From positions 39,766 to 103,765 of the forward strand of contig NZ_ALJC01000050.1 in NCBI RefSeq assembly GCF_000282975.1: DNA of 64,000 nucleotides, read 5' to 3'. The DNA comes from Pseudomonas psychrophila HA-4. Its GTDB lineage: Bacteria; Pseudomonadota; Gammaproteobacteria; Pseudomonadales; Pseudomonadaceae. Positions 56,821-64,000 of the stretch are shown piece by piece; position 1 is the first letter of the stretch, and the number at the start of each line of letters is the position of its first letter. A program made the position numbers and the translations under genes. The notes under the pieces were generated by a model. It was given only the letters and a program-made list of their open reading frames with translations, made no database searches and was not told where the DNA came from.

Positions 56821-58032
56821 ATGTCGCCCTGGCTAACAATTGTGGGAATCGGTGAAGACGGCTTCAGCGGCTTGGGCAAAACTGCCCGGCACGCCTTGTT
56901 GAACGCGACCTGTGTGTTTGGCGGGAAACGCCAACTGGATTTGCTGCCCGTGTGTATCCGTGCCGAACGTCTAGCATGGCCAAGCCCCTTTTCTTTGGCT
57001 CCCGTGCTGGCGTTGCGCGGTAAGCCGGTGTGCGTGCTGGCCAGCGGCGACCCGATGCTGTTCGGCGTCGGCGCAAGCCTGGCGCGCATCGTCGAGAACG
57101 CCGAGATGCACGTGTTGCCCTCGCCCTCATCCTTCTCACTGGCCGCTGCGCGTTTGGGCTGGGCCCTGCAAGACGTGACCACGCTGTCAGTTGTCGCCCG
57201 CCCTGTTGCTGCGCTCAATGCTCATCTGCACAGCGGCGCACGCTTGCTGGTGCTGAGTAATGACGGCAGCAGCCCGGCTGCCGTCGCGGCGCTTTTACGC
57301 CAACGCGGCTTTGGCCCGAGCCGTATGGGTGTCCTCGAACATTTGGGCGGCCCGGCTGAACGACGCGTCGACGCCAGTGCCGATGACTGGAGCGACCCGC
57401 CCATCGCAGCCTTGAACCTAATTGCCATTGAATGTATCGCCACCGCCCATGCACAGCCGTTGTCCCGCGTCGGCGGCTTGCCGGACAGCGCCTTCAAGCA
57501 CGACGGTCAACTGACCAAACGCGATGTACGCGCCATCACCCTCGCCCGCCTCGCGCCCTTGCCGGGGCAACTGCTGTGGGACGTGGGCGCGGGCAGCGGC
57601 TCGATTGGCATTGAATGGATGCGTACCTACCCAAGCTGCCGCACCTTGGCCATTGAAGCTGACGAAGGCCGCCAGCAATTGATCGAACACAACCGTGACA
57701 CGCTGGGCGTGCCGGGCCTGCAATTGATCCGCGGCAAGGCACCGCACGCGCTGGAAGGTCTAGAGCGCCCGGACGCCATTTTTATCGGCGGCGGCGTCAC
57801 CCGCGAAGGCGTGCTCGACACCTGCTGGCAGCAACTCAAGCCCGGCGGACGGCTGGTTGCCAATGCCGTGACCCTGCAAAGCGAAATGCTGTTGATGAAC
57901 TGGCGGGACCGCCACGGCGGCGAGCTCACACGCGTCCATATAGCCCAGGCTCAGCCGCTGGGCGAATTCGACACCTGGCGTCAGGCGTTGCCCATTACTC
58001 TTCTCGATATGACCAAACCCTTCGATGCGTGA
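56821..58032 (+). CDS. cobL: Precorrin-6B C5,15-methyltransferase (CbiE-CbiT fusion)
   Basis: A 403-residue bifunctional enzyme that methylates C5 and C15 and decarboxylates precorrin-6B. The N-terminal CbiE part has [20 protein letters not shown] and [18 protein letters not shown]. The C-terminal CbiT part has [21 protein letters not shown] (SAM loop) and [18 protein letters not shown]. The ATG at 56821 has AAAGAGGA at 56808-56815; the frame to 56749 is rejected. It overlaps cbiD by 8 bases. Confidence 0.95.
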   Translation: MSPWLTIVGIGEDGFSGLGKTARHALLNATCVFGGKRQLDLLPVCIRAERLAWPSPFSLAPVLALRGKPVCVLASGDPMLFGVGASLARIVENAEMHVLPSPSSFSLAAARLGWALQDVTTLSVVARPVAALNAHLHSGARLLVLSNDGSSPAAVAALLRQRGFGPSRMGVLEHLGGPAERRVDASADDWSDPPIAALNLIAIECIATAHAQPLSRVGGLPDSAFKHDGQLTKRDVRAITLARLAPLPGQLLWDVGAGSGSIGIEWMRTYPSCRTLAIEADEGRQQLIEHNRDTLGVPGLQLIRGKAPHALEGLERPDAIFIGGGVTREGVLDTCWQQLKPGGRLVANAVTLQSEMLLMNWRDRHGGELTRVHIAQAQPLGEFDTWRQALPITLLDMTKPFDA

Positions 58033-59122
58033 CGAAACCGCCGAACAACCCGCGCCCTTGCGCAGCGGCCTCACCACCGGCAGTTGCGCTACGGCCACCA
58101 GCTTGGCTGCCGCTCGCCTTTTGCTCAGCGGTGTCAGCCATGACGCCGTGGAAATCACCTTGCCCAAGGGCAAAGTGGTGACCATGCGCCTCGAATTCTG
58201 CCGCACGCAGGCCGATGGCGCCGAGGCAGGCACCCTCAAGGACGCGGGCGACGACCCGGACGTGACCCATGGCGCGCTGCTGTACTCGCGTGTTCGCCTG
58301 CTGCCCGACGCGGGCATCGTGTTCGTCGCAGGCCAAGGCGTTGGCACTGTGACCCGTCCCGGCCTGGTGTTGCCCGTGGGCGAACCGGCGATCAACCCGG
58401 TACCGCGCAAAATGATGACCGAACACTTGCTGCAACTGGCTGCCGAACACCACTACAACGGCGGATTTGAAGTGACCGTGAATGTGCAGGACGGCGCAGC
58501 GCTGGCGTTGAAAACCATGAACCCGCGTTTAGGGATTCTCGGTGGACTGTCGATTCTGGGCACCAGCGGCATCGTCCGCCCGTTTTCCTGCGCGGCCTAC
58601 ATCGCCTCGATCCACCAGGGCATCGACGTGGCCAAAACCAACGGCTACCTGCACATTGCCGCCTGCACCGGCAATGCCAGCGAAGACACCATGCGCCGTG
58701 TCTACGGCCTGCCGGAAATCGCCCTGATCGAAATGGGCGACTTTGTCGGCGCCGTGCTCAAGCACCTGCGCAAAGTTCCTGTAGAGACGTTGAGCATCTG
58801 CGGCGGCTTTGGAAAAATTAGCAAGTTGGCGGCTGGGCACATGGATTTACACAGTCGCCATTCCAGCATCGACTTGCCGCAGTTGGCCGATTGGGCCGCT
58901 GCTCTCGGCGCCGATGCCGCGTTACAACAGGCCATCCGTGAGGCCAACACCAGCCAGCAGGCCTTGGCGATGTGCAGCGCACAAGGTGTCGCCTTGGGTG
59001 ACGCGGTGTGCCAGCACGCCCTGAATTTCGCACGCAGCGTGGTCCCCGCGTCGGTGCAGGTTGAAGTCTTTGCCATTGACCGCCAAGGCGCGGTTGTCGG
59101 CCATGCCGGAGAGTTTGCATGA
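58025..59122 (+). CDS. cbiD: Cobalt-precorrin-5B C1-methyltransferase CbiD
   Basis: A 365-residue methyltransferase for C1 of the contracted ring. It begins [25 protein letters not shown], the CbiD hallmark, with [43 protein letters not shown], and [23 protein letters not shown]. CbiD is the enzyme of organisms lacking CobF; here it coexists with oxygen-dependent CobG, a combination I recall from P. aeruginosa. It overlaps cobL (8 bp) and cobK (4 bp), so the arm is one operon. Confidence 0.95.
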   Translation: MRDETAEQPAPLRSGLTTGSCATATSLAAARLLLSGVSHDAVEITLPKGKVVTMRLEFCRTQADGAEAGTLKDAGDDPDVTHGALLYSRVRLLPDAGIVFVAGQGVGTVTRPGLVLPVGEPAINPVPRKMMTEHLLQLAAEHHYNGGFEVTVNVQDGAALALKTMNPRLGILGGLSILGTSGIVRPFSCAAYIASIHQGIDVAKTNGYLHIAACTGNASEDTMRRVYGLPEIALIEMGDFVGAVLKHLRKVPVETLSICGGFGKISKLAAGHMDLHSRHSSIDLPQLADWAAALGADAALQQAIREANTSQQALAMCSAQGVALGDAVCQHALNFARSVVPASVQVEVFAIDRQGAVVGHAGEFA

Positions 59123-59847
59123 AGCGAATTTTACTGCTGGGCGGCGTCACCGAAGCCCTGGCCATCGCCCGCACGCTGGGCCCGCAACACGTCTACAGTT
59201 TGGCCGGCGTGGGCCGCGTACCCACCGACTTACACTGCGAAGTACGGGTCGGCGGTTATGGTGGCGCCGAAGGGCTGGCGCAGTACATCCACGAACAGCG
59301 CATCGACCTGGTGCTCGACGCCACTCACCCCTACGCCGCGCAAATCAGCCAGAACGCAGCCCGTGCAGCAACCCTCAGCGGCGTCCCGTGCTGGGCGTTG
59401 CGCCGCCCGGCGTGGGTCGCGCAGGCGGACGATGACTGGCGCGAAGTGGCTAACTGGAGCGAACTGGTCGACGCCCTGCAAGCATTTCGCCGCCCGCTGT
59501 TCACGCTTGGGCGAGAACCGCTGGAGCACCTGGATGAAATCCCCGAGAGCCAGTTCTGGACCTTGCGCGCCTTGGACATGTACCCCGGCAATGCGCGTTG
59601 CGAGGTTATTGGCGCCCGCGGTCCCTTCCTGATCGAAGAAGAACGTACACTTTTTGACCAACGCAACATCGACGTCCTAATCAGCAAAAACAGCGGCAGC
59701 AGCGCCACCGAACCCAAACTGCAAGTCGCCCGTGAGCGCGGGGTGCCGGTGCTGATTCTCAAACGACCGGCGTTGCCTGAGGTTGATCGGACTTTTGGGA
59801 CGGTTGGAGAGGTGTTGGCGGCAATTAACAGGCAAAGATATTTGTGA
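59119..59847 (+). CDS. cobK: Precorrin-6A reductase
   Basis: A 242-residue NADPH-dependent reductase of the corrin ring. Motifs are [19 protein letters not shown], the [18 protein letters not shown] stretch and [31 protein letters not shown] near the end. Its ATG overlaps the cbiD stop (ATGA). It is the last gene of cobL-cbiD-cobK, and is followed 47 bp later by the toxin-antitoxin remnant. Confidence 0.94.
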   Translation: MKRILLLGGVTEALAIARTLGPQHVYSLAGVGRVPTDLHCEVRVGGYGGAEGLAQYIHEQRIDLVLDATHPYAAQISQNAARAATLSGVPCWALRRPAWVAQADDDWREVANWSELVDALQAFRRPLFTLGREPLEHLDEIPESQFWTLRALDMYPGNARCEVIGARGPFLIEEERTLFDQRNIDVLISKNSGSSATEPKLQVARERGVPVLILKRPALPEVDRTFGTVGEVLAAINRQRYL

Positions 59848-59869
59848 ATGTGTAACCGCTGGCAATAAT

Positions 59870-59885
59870 GTATCCTTCGAGATAC
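59870..59885. promoter_or_regulatory. Short palindrome before the toxin-antitoxin pair
   Basis: GTATC (59870-59874) and GATAC (59881-59885) frame a 6-base centre, ten bases before the toxin ATG. HigA/XRE antitoxins often repress their own operon through such sites; function here is inferred. Confidence 0.45.
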
Positions 59886-59894
59886 GTTCACCAC

Positions 59895-60020
59895 ATGATT
59901 AATTTCGAACAAACACATGAGTTCGCTCAGTGGCTAAGCACACTGAAAGACAAAATTGGCCAAGCGCGAGACATAAAACGCGCAAAAAATATGGTGCAGA
60001 CACTGGGCAGTGAGGACTAA
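59895..60020 (+). pseudogene. Internally deleted HigB/RelE-type toxin remnant
   Basis: A 41-residue ORF, in frame and with its own ATG and stop. The first 22 residues (MINFEQTHEFAQWLSTLKDKIG) look like the start of an addiction-module killer protein of the HI1419/RelE-ParE family. The rest (QARDIKRAKNMVQTLGSED) looks like the C-terminal end (the QxRDIxRAK motif). About 55 residues of core, including the RNase region, would be missing. It is three bases from an intact antitoxin gene. The result is probably an inactive toxin; the reading as an in-frame deletion rests on family memory, as no search was run. Confidence 0.7.
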
Positions 60021-60023
60021 ACC

Positions 60024-60314
60024 ATGACCGAAAAAAATATCCGCTTTGATACTGCTGATTACCTTAAAACACCTGAAGACATGGCGGCTTACCTGGACGC
60101 TTGTTTTGAGGAGGATCAAGGTGATGGTAGCTTGATCCGCGCAGCGCTCAACGATATTGCCCGTGCCCAAGGCATGAGCCAAGTTGCACGTAACTCAGGG
60201 CTGGGACGCGAGAGTCTCTACAAAGCACTAGGCAGCACAGGCAACCCTGAGTTCACAACTATCATCAAAGTCATGAAAGCATTGGGGCTTAAACTCCACG
60301 CCACAGCGGCGTGA
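60024..60314 (+). CDS. HigA/HI1420-type antitoxin, XRE family
   Basis: A 96-residue antitoxin with an XRE-like helix-turn-helix: IRAALNDIARAQGMSQVARNSGLGRESLYKALGS (residues ~42-75), then FTTIIKVMKALGLKLHATAA. This is the standard putative addiction module antidote layout. It should neutralise the toxin of the operon and repress the promoter. It lies three bases after the toxin remnant. With the toxin disabled, it may persist as an orphan regulator or as protection against incoming HigB relatives; that is inference. Confidence 0.85.
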   Translation: MTEKNIRFDTADYLKTPEDMAAYLDACFEEDQGDGSLIRAALNDIARAQGMSQVARNSGLGRESLYKALGSTGNPEFTTIIKVMKALGLKLHATAA

Positions 60315-60424
60315 CACCATCACCACTGATACAGCGCGACATTTCGCCACACGCACGGCCTTTTTACTTACACCGTTGATTCAGGCTAAATAGCCGCCTT
60401 GATCGCTCCACTACGGAATTAATC

Positions 60425-60823
60425 ATGTCCCGACAACGGTTTGCATTTGCTTGGATCGCCTGCTTTGCAGTGCTGTTCAACATGCTCGCCATGTCGTTTT
60501 CCGGGGCAATGGCGCAATCGAGTGAAGGCCCCGTCGAGCAGTTCATGATGAGCAGCTTTTGCACCTCGACAGGCACCAAGATGGTGGCAGTGTCGCTGGG
60601 CAAGTTTGAAGCGAGCGACACGCAACCCGACGATCACTCCGCCATGCAGCACTGCTGGTGCTGTTCGGGGGCGGCTCCGCTGGTGGCATTACCGGCGCAT
60701 ATCCCTTCGTTGTATTTTGCGGCCATCGAACGTGGCCACAGTCAGGTCCCCGATCACCTCAAACGGCCCACCCCGCGCCAGCAATGGCCGAGCCTTAACC
60801 CCCGCGCTTCGCCTCTGGCCTGA
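60425..60823 (+). CDS. DUF2946 secreted protein, copper cluster
   Basis: A 132-residue protein with an N-terminal hydrophobic segment (AWIACFAVLFNMLAMSFSGAMAQ, a signal peptide or anchor), then a mature domain with Cys residues in FCTSTG and the HCWCCSG cluster. DUF2946 proteins are common beside copper receptors and may handle copper in the periplasm; the activity is not known. ATG 60425 follows GGAATTAATC. It opens the copper cluster DUF2946 - PCuAC - DUF2946 - OprC, all on the plus strand. Confidence 0.8.
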   Translation: MSRQRFAFAWIACFAVLFNMLAMSFSGAMAQSSEGPVEQFMMSSFCTSTGTKMVAVSLGKFEASDTQPDDHSAMQHCWCCSGAAPLVALPAHIPSLYFAAIERGHSQVPDHLKRPTPRQQWPSLNPRASPLA

Positions 60824-60870
60824 TTCATCCTCGCAACCTTTTTGCGCCTGAATCTTTTCGGAGAATGACC

Positions 60871-61365
60871 ATGTTGAACCTGTCACTGTTCAAGCACGCC
60901 GTTATTGCGGCGGCTTTGTTGTTGCTTGCCTGCTTTGCCAACGCCCATGAATACAAAAGCGGCGACCTGCAAATCACTCACCCATGGTCGCAAGAGCTAC
61001 CGCCCAACGCGCCGACCGTGGCCGCGTATTTTGTGATCCACAACACAGGCAGTACCACTGACCGCCTGCTCAGCGCCGACACCCCGATTGCCGGGGGCGC
61101 CGAGCTGCACCAACACGTGATGCAGGGCGATCTGATGAAGATGCAACCGGTCACCGACGTCGTCGTGGCGCCCGGTGCCACGGTGACCTTCGGGCCGATG
61201 GCGTACCACGTGATGCTGGTCGACATTAAAGACCGCAGCCTGTTGCAAGATGGCAAACGCTTCCCGCTGACCCTGCACTTTGAGAAAGCTGGCGCGGTAC
61301 CGGTTGAAGTCTCGGTGCAAAAACAGGCGCCTGAAGACAGCATGGAACACCAGCACGCGCATTAA
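60871..61365 (+). CDS. PCuAC-type periplasmic copper chaperone
   Basis: A 164-residue copper chaperone. The signal peptide is LFKHAVIAAALLLLACFANA. The mature domain has the PCuAC motif H-x-M ... M ... H-x-M: LHQHVMQGDLMKMQPV and PMAYHVMLVDI. A Met/His tail DSMEHQHAH adds possible ligands. Such proteins carry Cu(I) in the periplasm, sometimes to cytochrome oxidase. An ATG at 60865 exists, but ATG 60871 is seven bases from GGAG. It lies 47 bp after the DUF2946 gene and is probably co-transcribed. Confidence 0.9.
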   Translation: MLNLSLFKHAVIAAALLLLACFANAHEYKSGDLQITHPWSQELPPNAPTVAAYFVIHNTGSTTDRLLSADTPIAGGAELHQHVMQGDLMKMQPVTDVVVAPGATVTFGPMAYHVMLVDIKDRSLLQDGKRFPLTLHFEKAGAVPVEVSVQKQAPEDSMEHQHAH

Positions 61366-61413
61366 CGACCACGGTTTTTGAACCCGGTGCGCGCCCCTCG
61401 CGCCAGGCACTCC

Positions 61414-61794
61414 ATGTCGCAGACTCGCGGCAGTTGGTTGAGCCTGTTTGCCATGCTGATGATTTTTATCGGCCCGCTGATTTCTCAAGCGGTGCCGATG
61501 GATCATCACGGCTCCATGTCCATGTCTATGCCAATGGACATGAGCATGGACATGCCCGCGCACGGCGAACATGCGGACCATCAAAAGCCGACTGCCGACC
61601 ACCACGCCCTGTGGGAAAAATGCGGCTACTGCACCTTGCTGTTCAGTTGCCCGGCGCTGCCCCATACCGCGGATATCACCCTGCTGAATGCGCCACGCCC
61701 CAAAAGGTATTTGTCGCTGCACACGCGGCTGGGCCATGCACAACAACCGATCTTCCCTGGCGCCCGCTCCCGCGCCCCACCCGCATTCGTTTAA
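61414..61794 (+). CDS. DUF2946 protein with Met/His-rich copper-binding stretch
   Basis: A 126-residue secreted protein, second DUF2946 member. The signal-like segment LFAMLMIFIGPLISQA is followed by a Met/His/Asp-rich stretch MDHHGSMSMSMPMDMSMD and HGEHADHQ, a probable copper-binding tract. Cys residues sit in KCGYCTLLFSCPALP. Frame extends to a TTG at 61378; ATG 61414 is preferred. It lies before oprC, supporting a role in copper capture or delivery. Confidence 0.78.
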   Translation: MSQTRGSWLSLFAMLMIFIGPLISQAVPMDHHGSMSMSMPMDMSMDMPAHGEHADHQKPTADHHALWEKCGYCTLLFSCPALPHTADITLLNAPRPKRYLSLHTRLGHAQQPIFPGARSRAPPAFV

Positions 61795-61898
61795 GCCCTC
61801 CCCCACAAACAACCCTAACCCCGGCCGACCTGCAGGCGCTGCTTTAGACAGCCGCAGGGCGTTGGCCGTGTTGTTTTCGCTTAAATAATGGAATGCTT

Positions 61899-63989
61899 AT
61901 GTCCCGCTTTACTGCTGCCTCCCGTTTGCCTCACGCCCAAGCGGTGTTCCCATTTGCCCTGAGTACACTGTGCTGTGCCTTACTGGCACCCGCAGCCCTA
62001 GCTGCCGAGACGGTTGACGAGCACGCAGCGCACGCCAATGAAATCAGCCCGCTGGTGATCACCGCAGTCGCCCCCAGCTCGCCACTAACCCTCGTCACTA
62101 ACCCTAAAGACCCGCGTCAGCCTGTACCCGCCAGCGATGGCGGCGATTACTTGAAAACCATTCCCGGCTTCGCCCTGATTCGTAATGGCGGTACCAACGG
62201 CGAGCCGATCTTGCGCGGCATGTTTGGCTCGCGGCTCAACATCCTCACCAACGGCGGCCAGATGCTGGGCGCCTGCCCTGGCCGCATGGACACACCGACG
62301 TCCTACATCGCCCCCGAAACTTACGACAAACTCACCGTGATCAAAGGCCCGCAAACCGTGCTATGGGGCCCGGGTGCTTCGGCAGGTACGGTGCTGTTTG
62401 AACGCGAGCCCGAGCACTTTGGTGAACTGGGCACTCGGGTCAATGCCAGCGTGCTGGCAGGCTCCAACGGGCGCTTCGACAAGACCCTCGATGCCGCTGC
62501 CGGTGGCCCGCTGGGTTACGTACGAGTGATTGGTAACACCGCCCATTCTGATGATTACAAAGACGGCAATGGCGACACCGTGCCCTCGCGCTACGACAAA
62601 TGGAACGGCGACGTGGCCCTCGGCTGGACCCCAGATGCCGACACCCTGCTCGAACTCACCGCTGGCAAAGGCGATGGCGAAGCCCGCTCGGCCGGACGCG
62701 GCATGGACGGCAGCCAATACAAGCGCGAAAGCCTTGGCCTGCGCTTTGAAAAATCCAATATCGGCGAGGTGCTCGACACGCTCCAAGCACAGGTTTACTA
62801 CAACTACGCCGACCACGTGATGGACAACTACACCCTGCGCACCCCGTCCGGCACCGGCATGATGGCAGGCCCCATGGCAGCCAACGTCGACCGCCGCACC
62901 CTCGGCGCCCGCATCAAGGCGACTTGGCGCTGGGCGGATGTGCAATTGATCAGCGGCATTGATGCACAGACCAACGAGCACCGCACCCGCTCAGGCATGG
63001 GCATCAACACCTACAAGGACCAGAACTGGAGCAAGGACGCCGACTTCCACAACTACGGTGCCTTTGGCGAACTGACCTGGTACGCCGCCGAGCGTGATCG
63101 GGTGATTACCGGCGCCCGCCTGGATCGCGCGTCAGCCAAAGATTTTCGTGCCCGACTGGGCTCGGGGATGATGAGCAAACCCAATCCCACCCAAGACAAA
63201 ACCCGCGCCGACACGCTGCCCAGCGGCTTTGTACGCTATGAGCATGATCTGGCAGACAGCCCGGCCACGTTCTACGCCGGTTTAGGCCATGTGCAGCGTT
63301 TCCCGGATTACTGGGAGCTGTTTTCGCCCAACTCCGGCCCGGCGGGTTCGGTGAACGCGTTCGACGCGATCAAGCCCGAAAAAACCACCCAGCTCGACGT
63401 CGGCCTGCAATACAAAACCCAAGACCTCGAAGCCTGGGTATCGGCCTACGCAGGCGTGGTGCACGACTACATCTTGTTTGACTACACCCAAACCTCGTCC
63501 CAGGCGCAAAACATCAATGCCCGCATCATGGGCGGCGAGTTGGGGGCGGCGTATCAGCTGACTTCCCGTTGGAAAGCCGACGCGACCTTGGCCTACGCCT
63601 GGGGCAAAAACACCACGCATGGCAAAGCCCTGCCACAAATGCCACCGCTGGACACTCGCCTCGGCCTCACGTACAGCGAAGACGACTGGAGCGCTGGCGC
63701 CTTATGGCGGGTGGTTGCGCGTCAGGACCGAATCGACCGTAACGCAGGCAACGTGGTCGGCAAGGACTACGGCAAGAGCGCAGGTTTTGGCGTGTTCTCA
63801 TTGAACGGCGCGTACCGCATTAACAAAAACCTCAAGGTCAGCGCCGGGGTCGACAACCTCCTCGACAAAAACTACAGCGAGCACCTGAACATGGCGGGCA
63901 ACGCGGGGTACGGCTACCCATCGAACGACCCGACCGCCATCAACGAACCGGGCCGTACGTTATGGACCAAGGTTGATGTGAGTTTCTGA
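61899..63989 (+). CDS. oprC: TonB-dependent copper receptor, OprC/NosA type
   Basis: A 696-residue outer-membrane receptor for copper. The signal peptide ends near LLAPAALA. A His-rich start of the mature chain (DEHAAHANE) precedes the TonB region PLVITAVAPSSPLT. The plug includes the GTNGEPILRGMFGSR segment and GACPGRMDTP with a CxxxM pair, the copper-binding motif known from OprC (Cys143-Met147 in P. aeruginosa). The barrel ends in TLWTKVDVSF. The ATG at 61899 has TGGA six bases upstream; 61893 is an alternative. It ends 11 bases before the window edge. Confidence 0.92.
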   Translation: MSRFTAASRLPHAQAVFPFALSTLCCALLAPAALAAETVDEHAAHANEISPLVITAVAPSSPLTLVTNPKDPRQPVPASDGGDYLKTIPGFALIRNGGTNGEPILRGMFGSRLNILTNGGQMLGACPGRMDTPTSYIAPETYDKLTVIKGPQTVLWGPGASAGTVLFEREPEHFGELGTRVNASVLAGSNGRFDKTLDAAAGGPLGYVRVIGNTAHSDDYKDGNGDTVPSRYDKWNGDVALGWTPDADTLLELTAGKGDGEARSAGRGMDGSQYKRESLGLRFEKSNIGEVLDTLQAQVYYNYADHVMDNYTLRTPSGTGMMAGPMAANVDRRTLGARIKATWRWADVQLISGIDAQTNEHRTRSGMGINTYKDQNWSKDADFHNYGAFGELTWYAAERDRVITGARLDRASAKDFRARLGSGMMSKPNPTQDKTRADTLPSGFVRYEHDLADSPATFYAGLGHVQRFPDYWELFSPNSGPAGSVNAFDAIKPEKTTQLDVGLQYKTQDLEAWVSAYAGVVHDYILFDYTQTSSQAQNINARIMGGELGAAYQLTSRWKADATLAYAWGKNTTHGKALPQMPPLDTRLGLTYSEDDWSAGALWRVVARQDRIDRNAGNVVGKDYGKSAGFGVFSLNGAYRINKNLKVSAGVDNLLDKNYSEHLNMAGNAGYGYPSNDPTAINEPGRTLWTKVDVSF

Positions 63990-64000
63990 TACACCGCTTG

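Noticed and set aside
1..64000. tRNA or rRNA genes
   Set aside because: No tRNA cloverleaf or rRNA sequence was recognised in any intergenic gap on either strand by eye; a tRNAscan run would be decisive.

Overview
The window is a chromosomal stretch of a non-aeruginosa Pseudomonas (fluorescens/fragi type). The block speA - yciH - NUDIX - DUF2333 - gcbA - chemoreceptor - dsbD - aroQ - accB - accC - prmA - DUF3426 - dusB - fis - purH - purD - retS - marC follows the gene order I know from the P. aeruginosa PA4839-PA4857 region. Pseudomonas-type REP palindromes lie between genes. Names rest on protein motifs, gene order and family knowledge; no database search was possible.

Layout. 1-4.3 kb: one end of a Tad/Flp type IVb pilus locus (TadZ-like, cut by the window edge; RcpA/CpaC secretin; CpaB; divergent Flp pilin and a lone receiver protein). 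4.4-7.8 kb: a TpsB/FhaC-type outer-membrane transporter beside a Gly/Asn-repeat lipoprotein, with no TpsA exoprotein. 8.1-15.9 kb: pbpC and a thioester alpha-2-macroglobulin lipoprotein, separated by a small membrane protein gene on the other strand. 16.1-31 kb: MATE exporter, arginine decarboxylase, and the conserved block up to accC, including a c-di-GMP cyclase and a chemoreceptor. 31.1-33.4 kb: an IutA-like TonB siderophore receptor behind a strong Fur box, inserted between accC and prmA. 33.6-44.1 kb: prmA to marC, including fis, purine genes and RetS. 44.1-46.5 kb: three AT-rich tandem genes of unknown function. 46.9-59.8 kb: cobalamin (corrin ring) genes in two divergent arms, cobG-H-I-J and cobL-cbiD-cobK, with a 5.3-kb giant toxin-like gene between the arms. 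59.9-60.3 kb: a HigB/HigA-type toxin-antitoxin pair whose toxin is internally deleted. 60.4-64 kb: a copper cluster (two DUF2946 proteins, a PCuAC chaperone and an OprC-type receptor).

The most novel material is in the accessory insertions. The three genes at 44125-46543 encode proteins that I can align with one another by eye: diverged tandem paralogues that look like a three-subunit system I cannot name. The 1754-residue protein at 51325-56589 has the look of the large Pseudomonas dermonecrotic-toxin-like (DUF6543-type) proteins and ends in a domain with a HEISH zinc-metallopeptidase motif. Other points of interest are a broken toxin with an intact antitoxin, an orphan TpsB plus repeat-lipoprotein pair, near-identical 17-bp direct repeats before flp that share a 12-mer with the lipoprotein promoter region, and a six-codon leader ORF under a Fur box.
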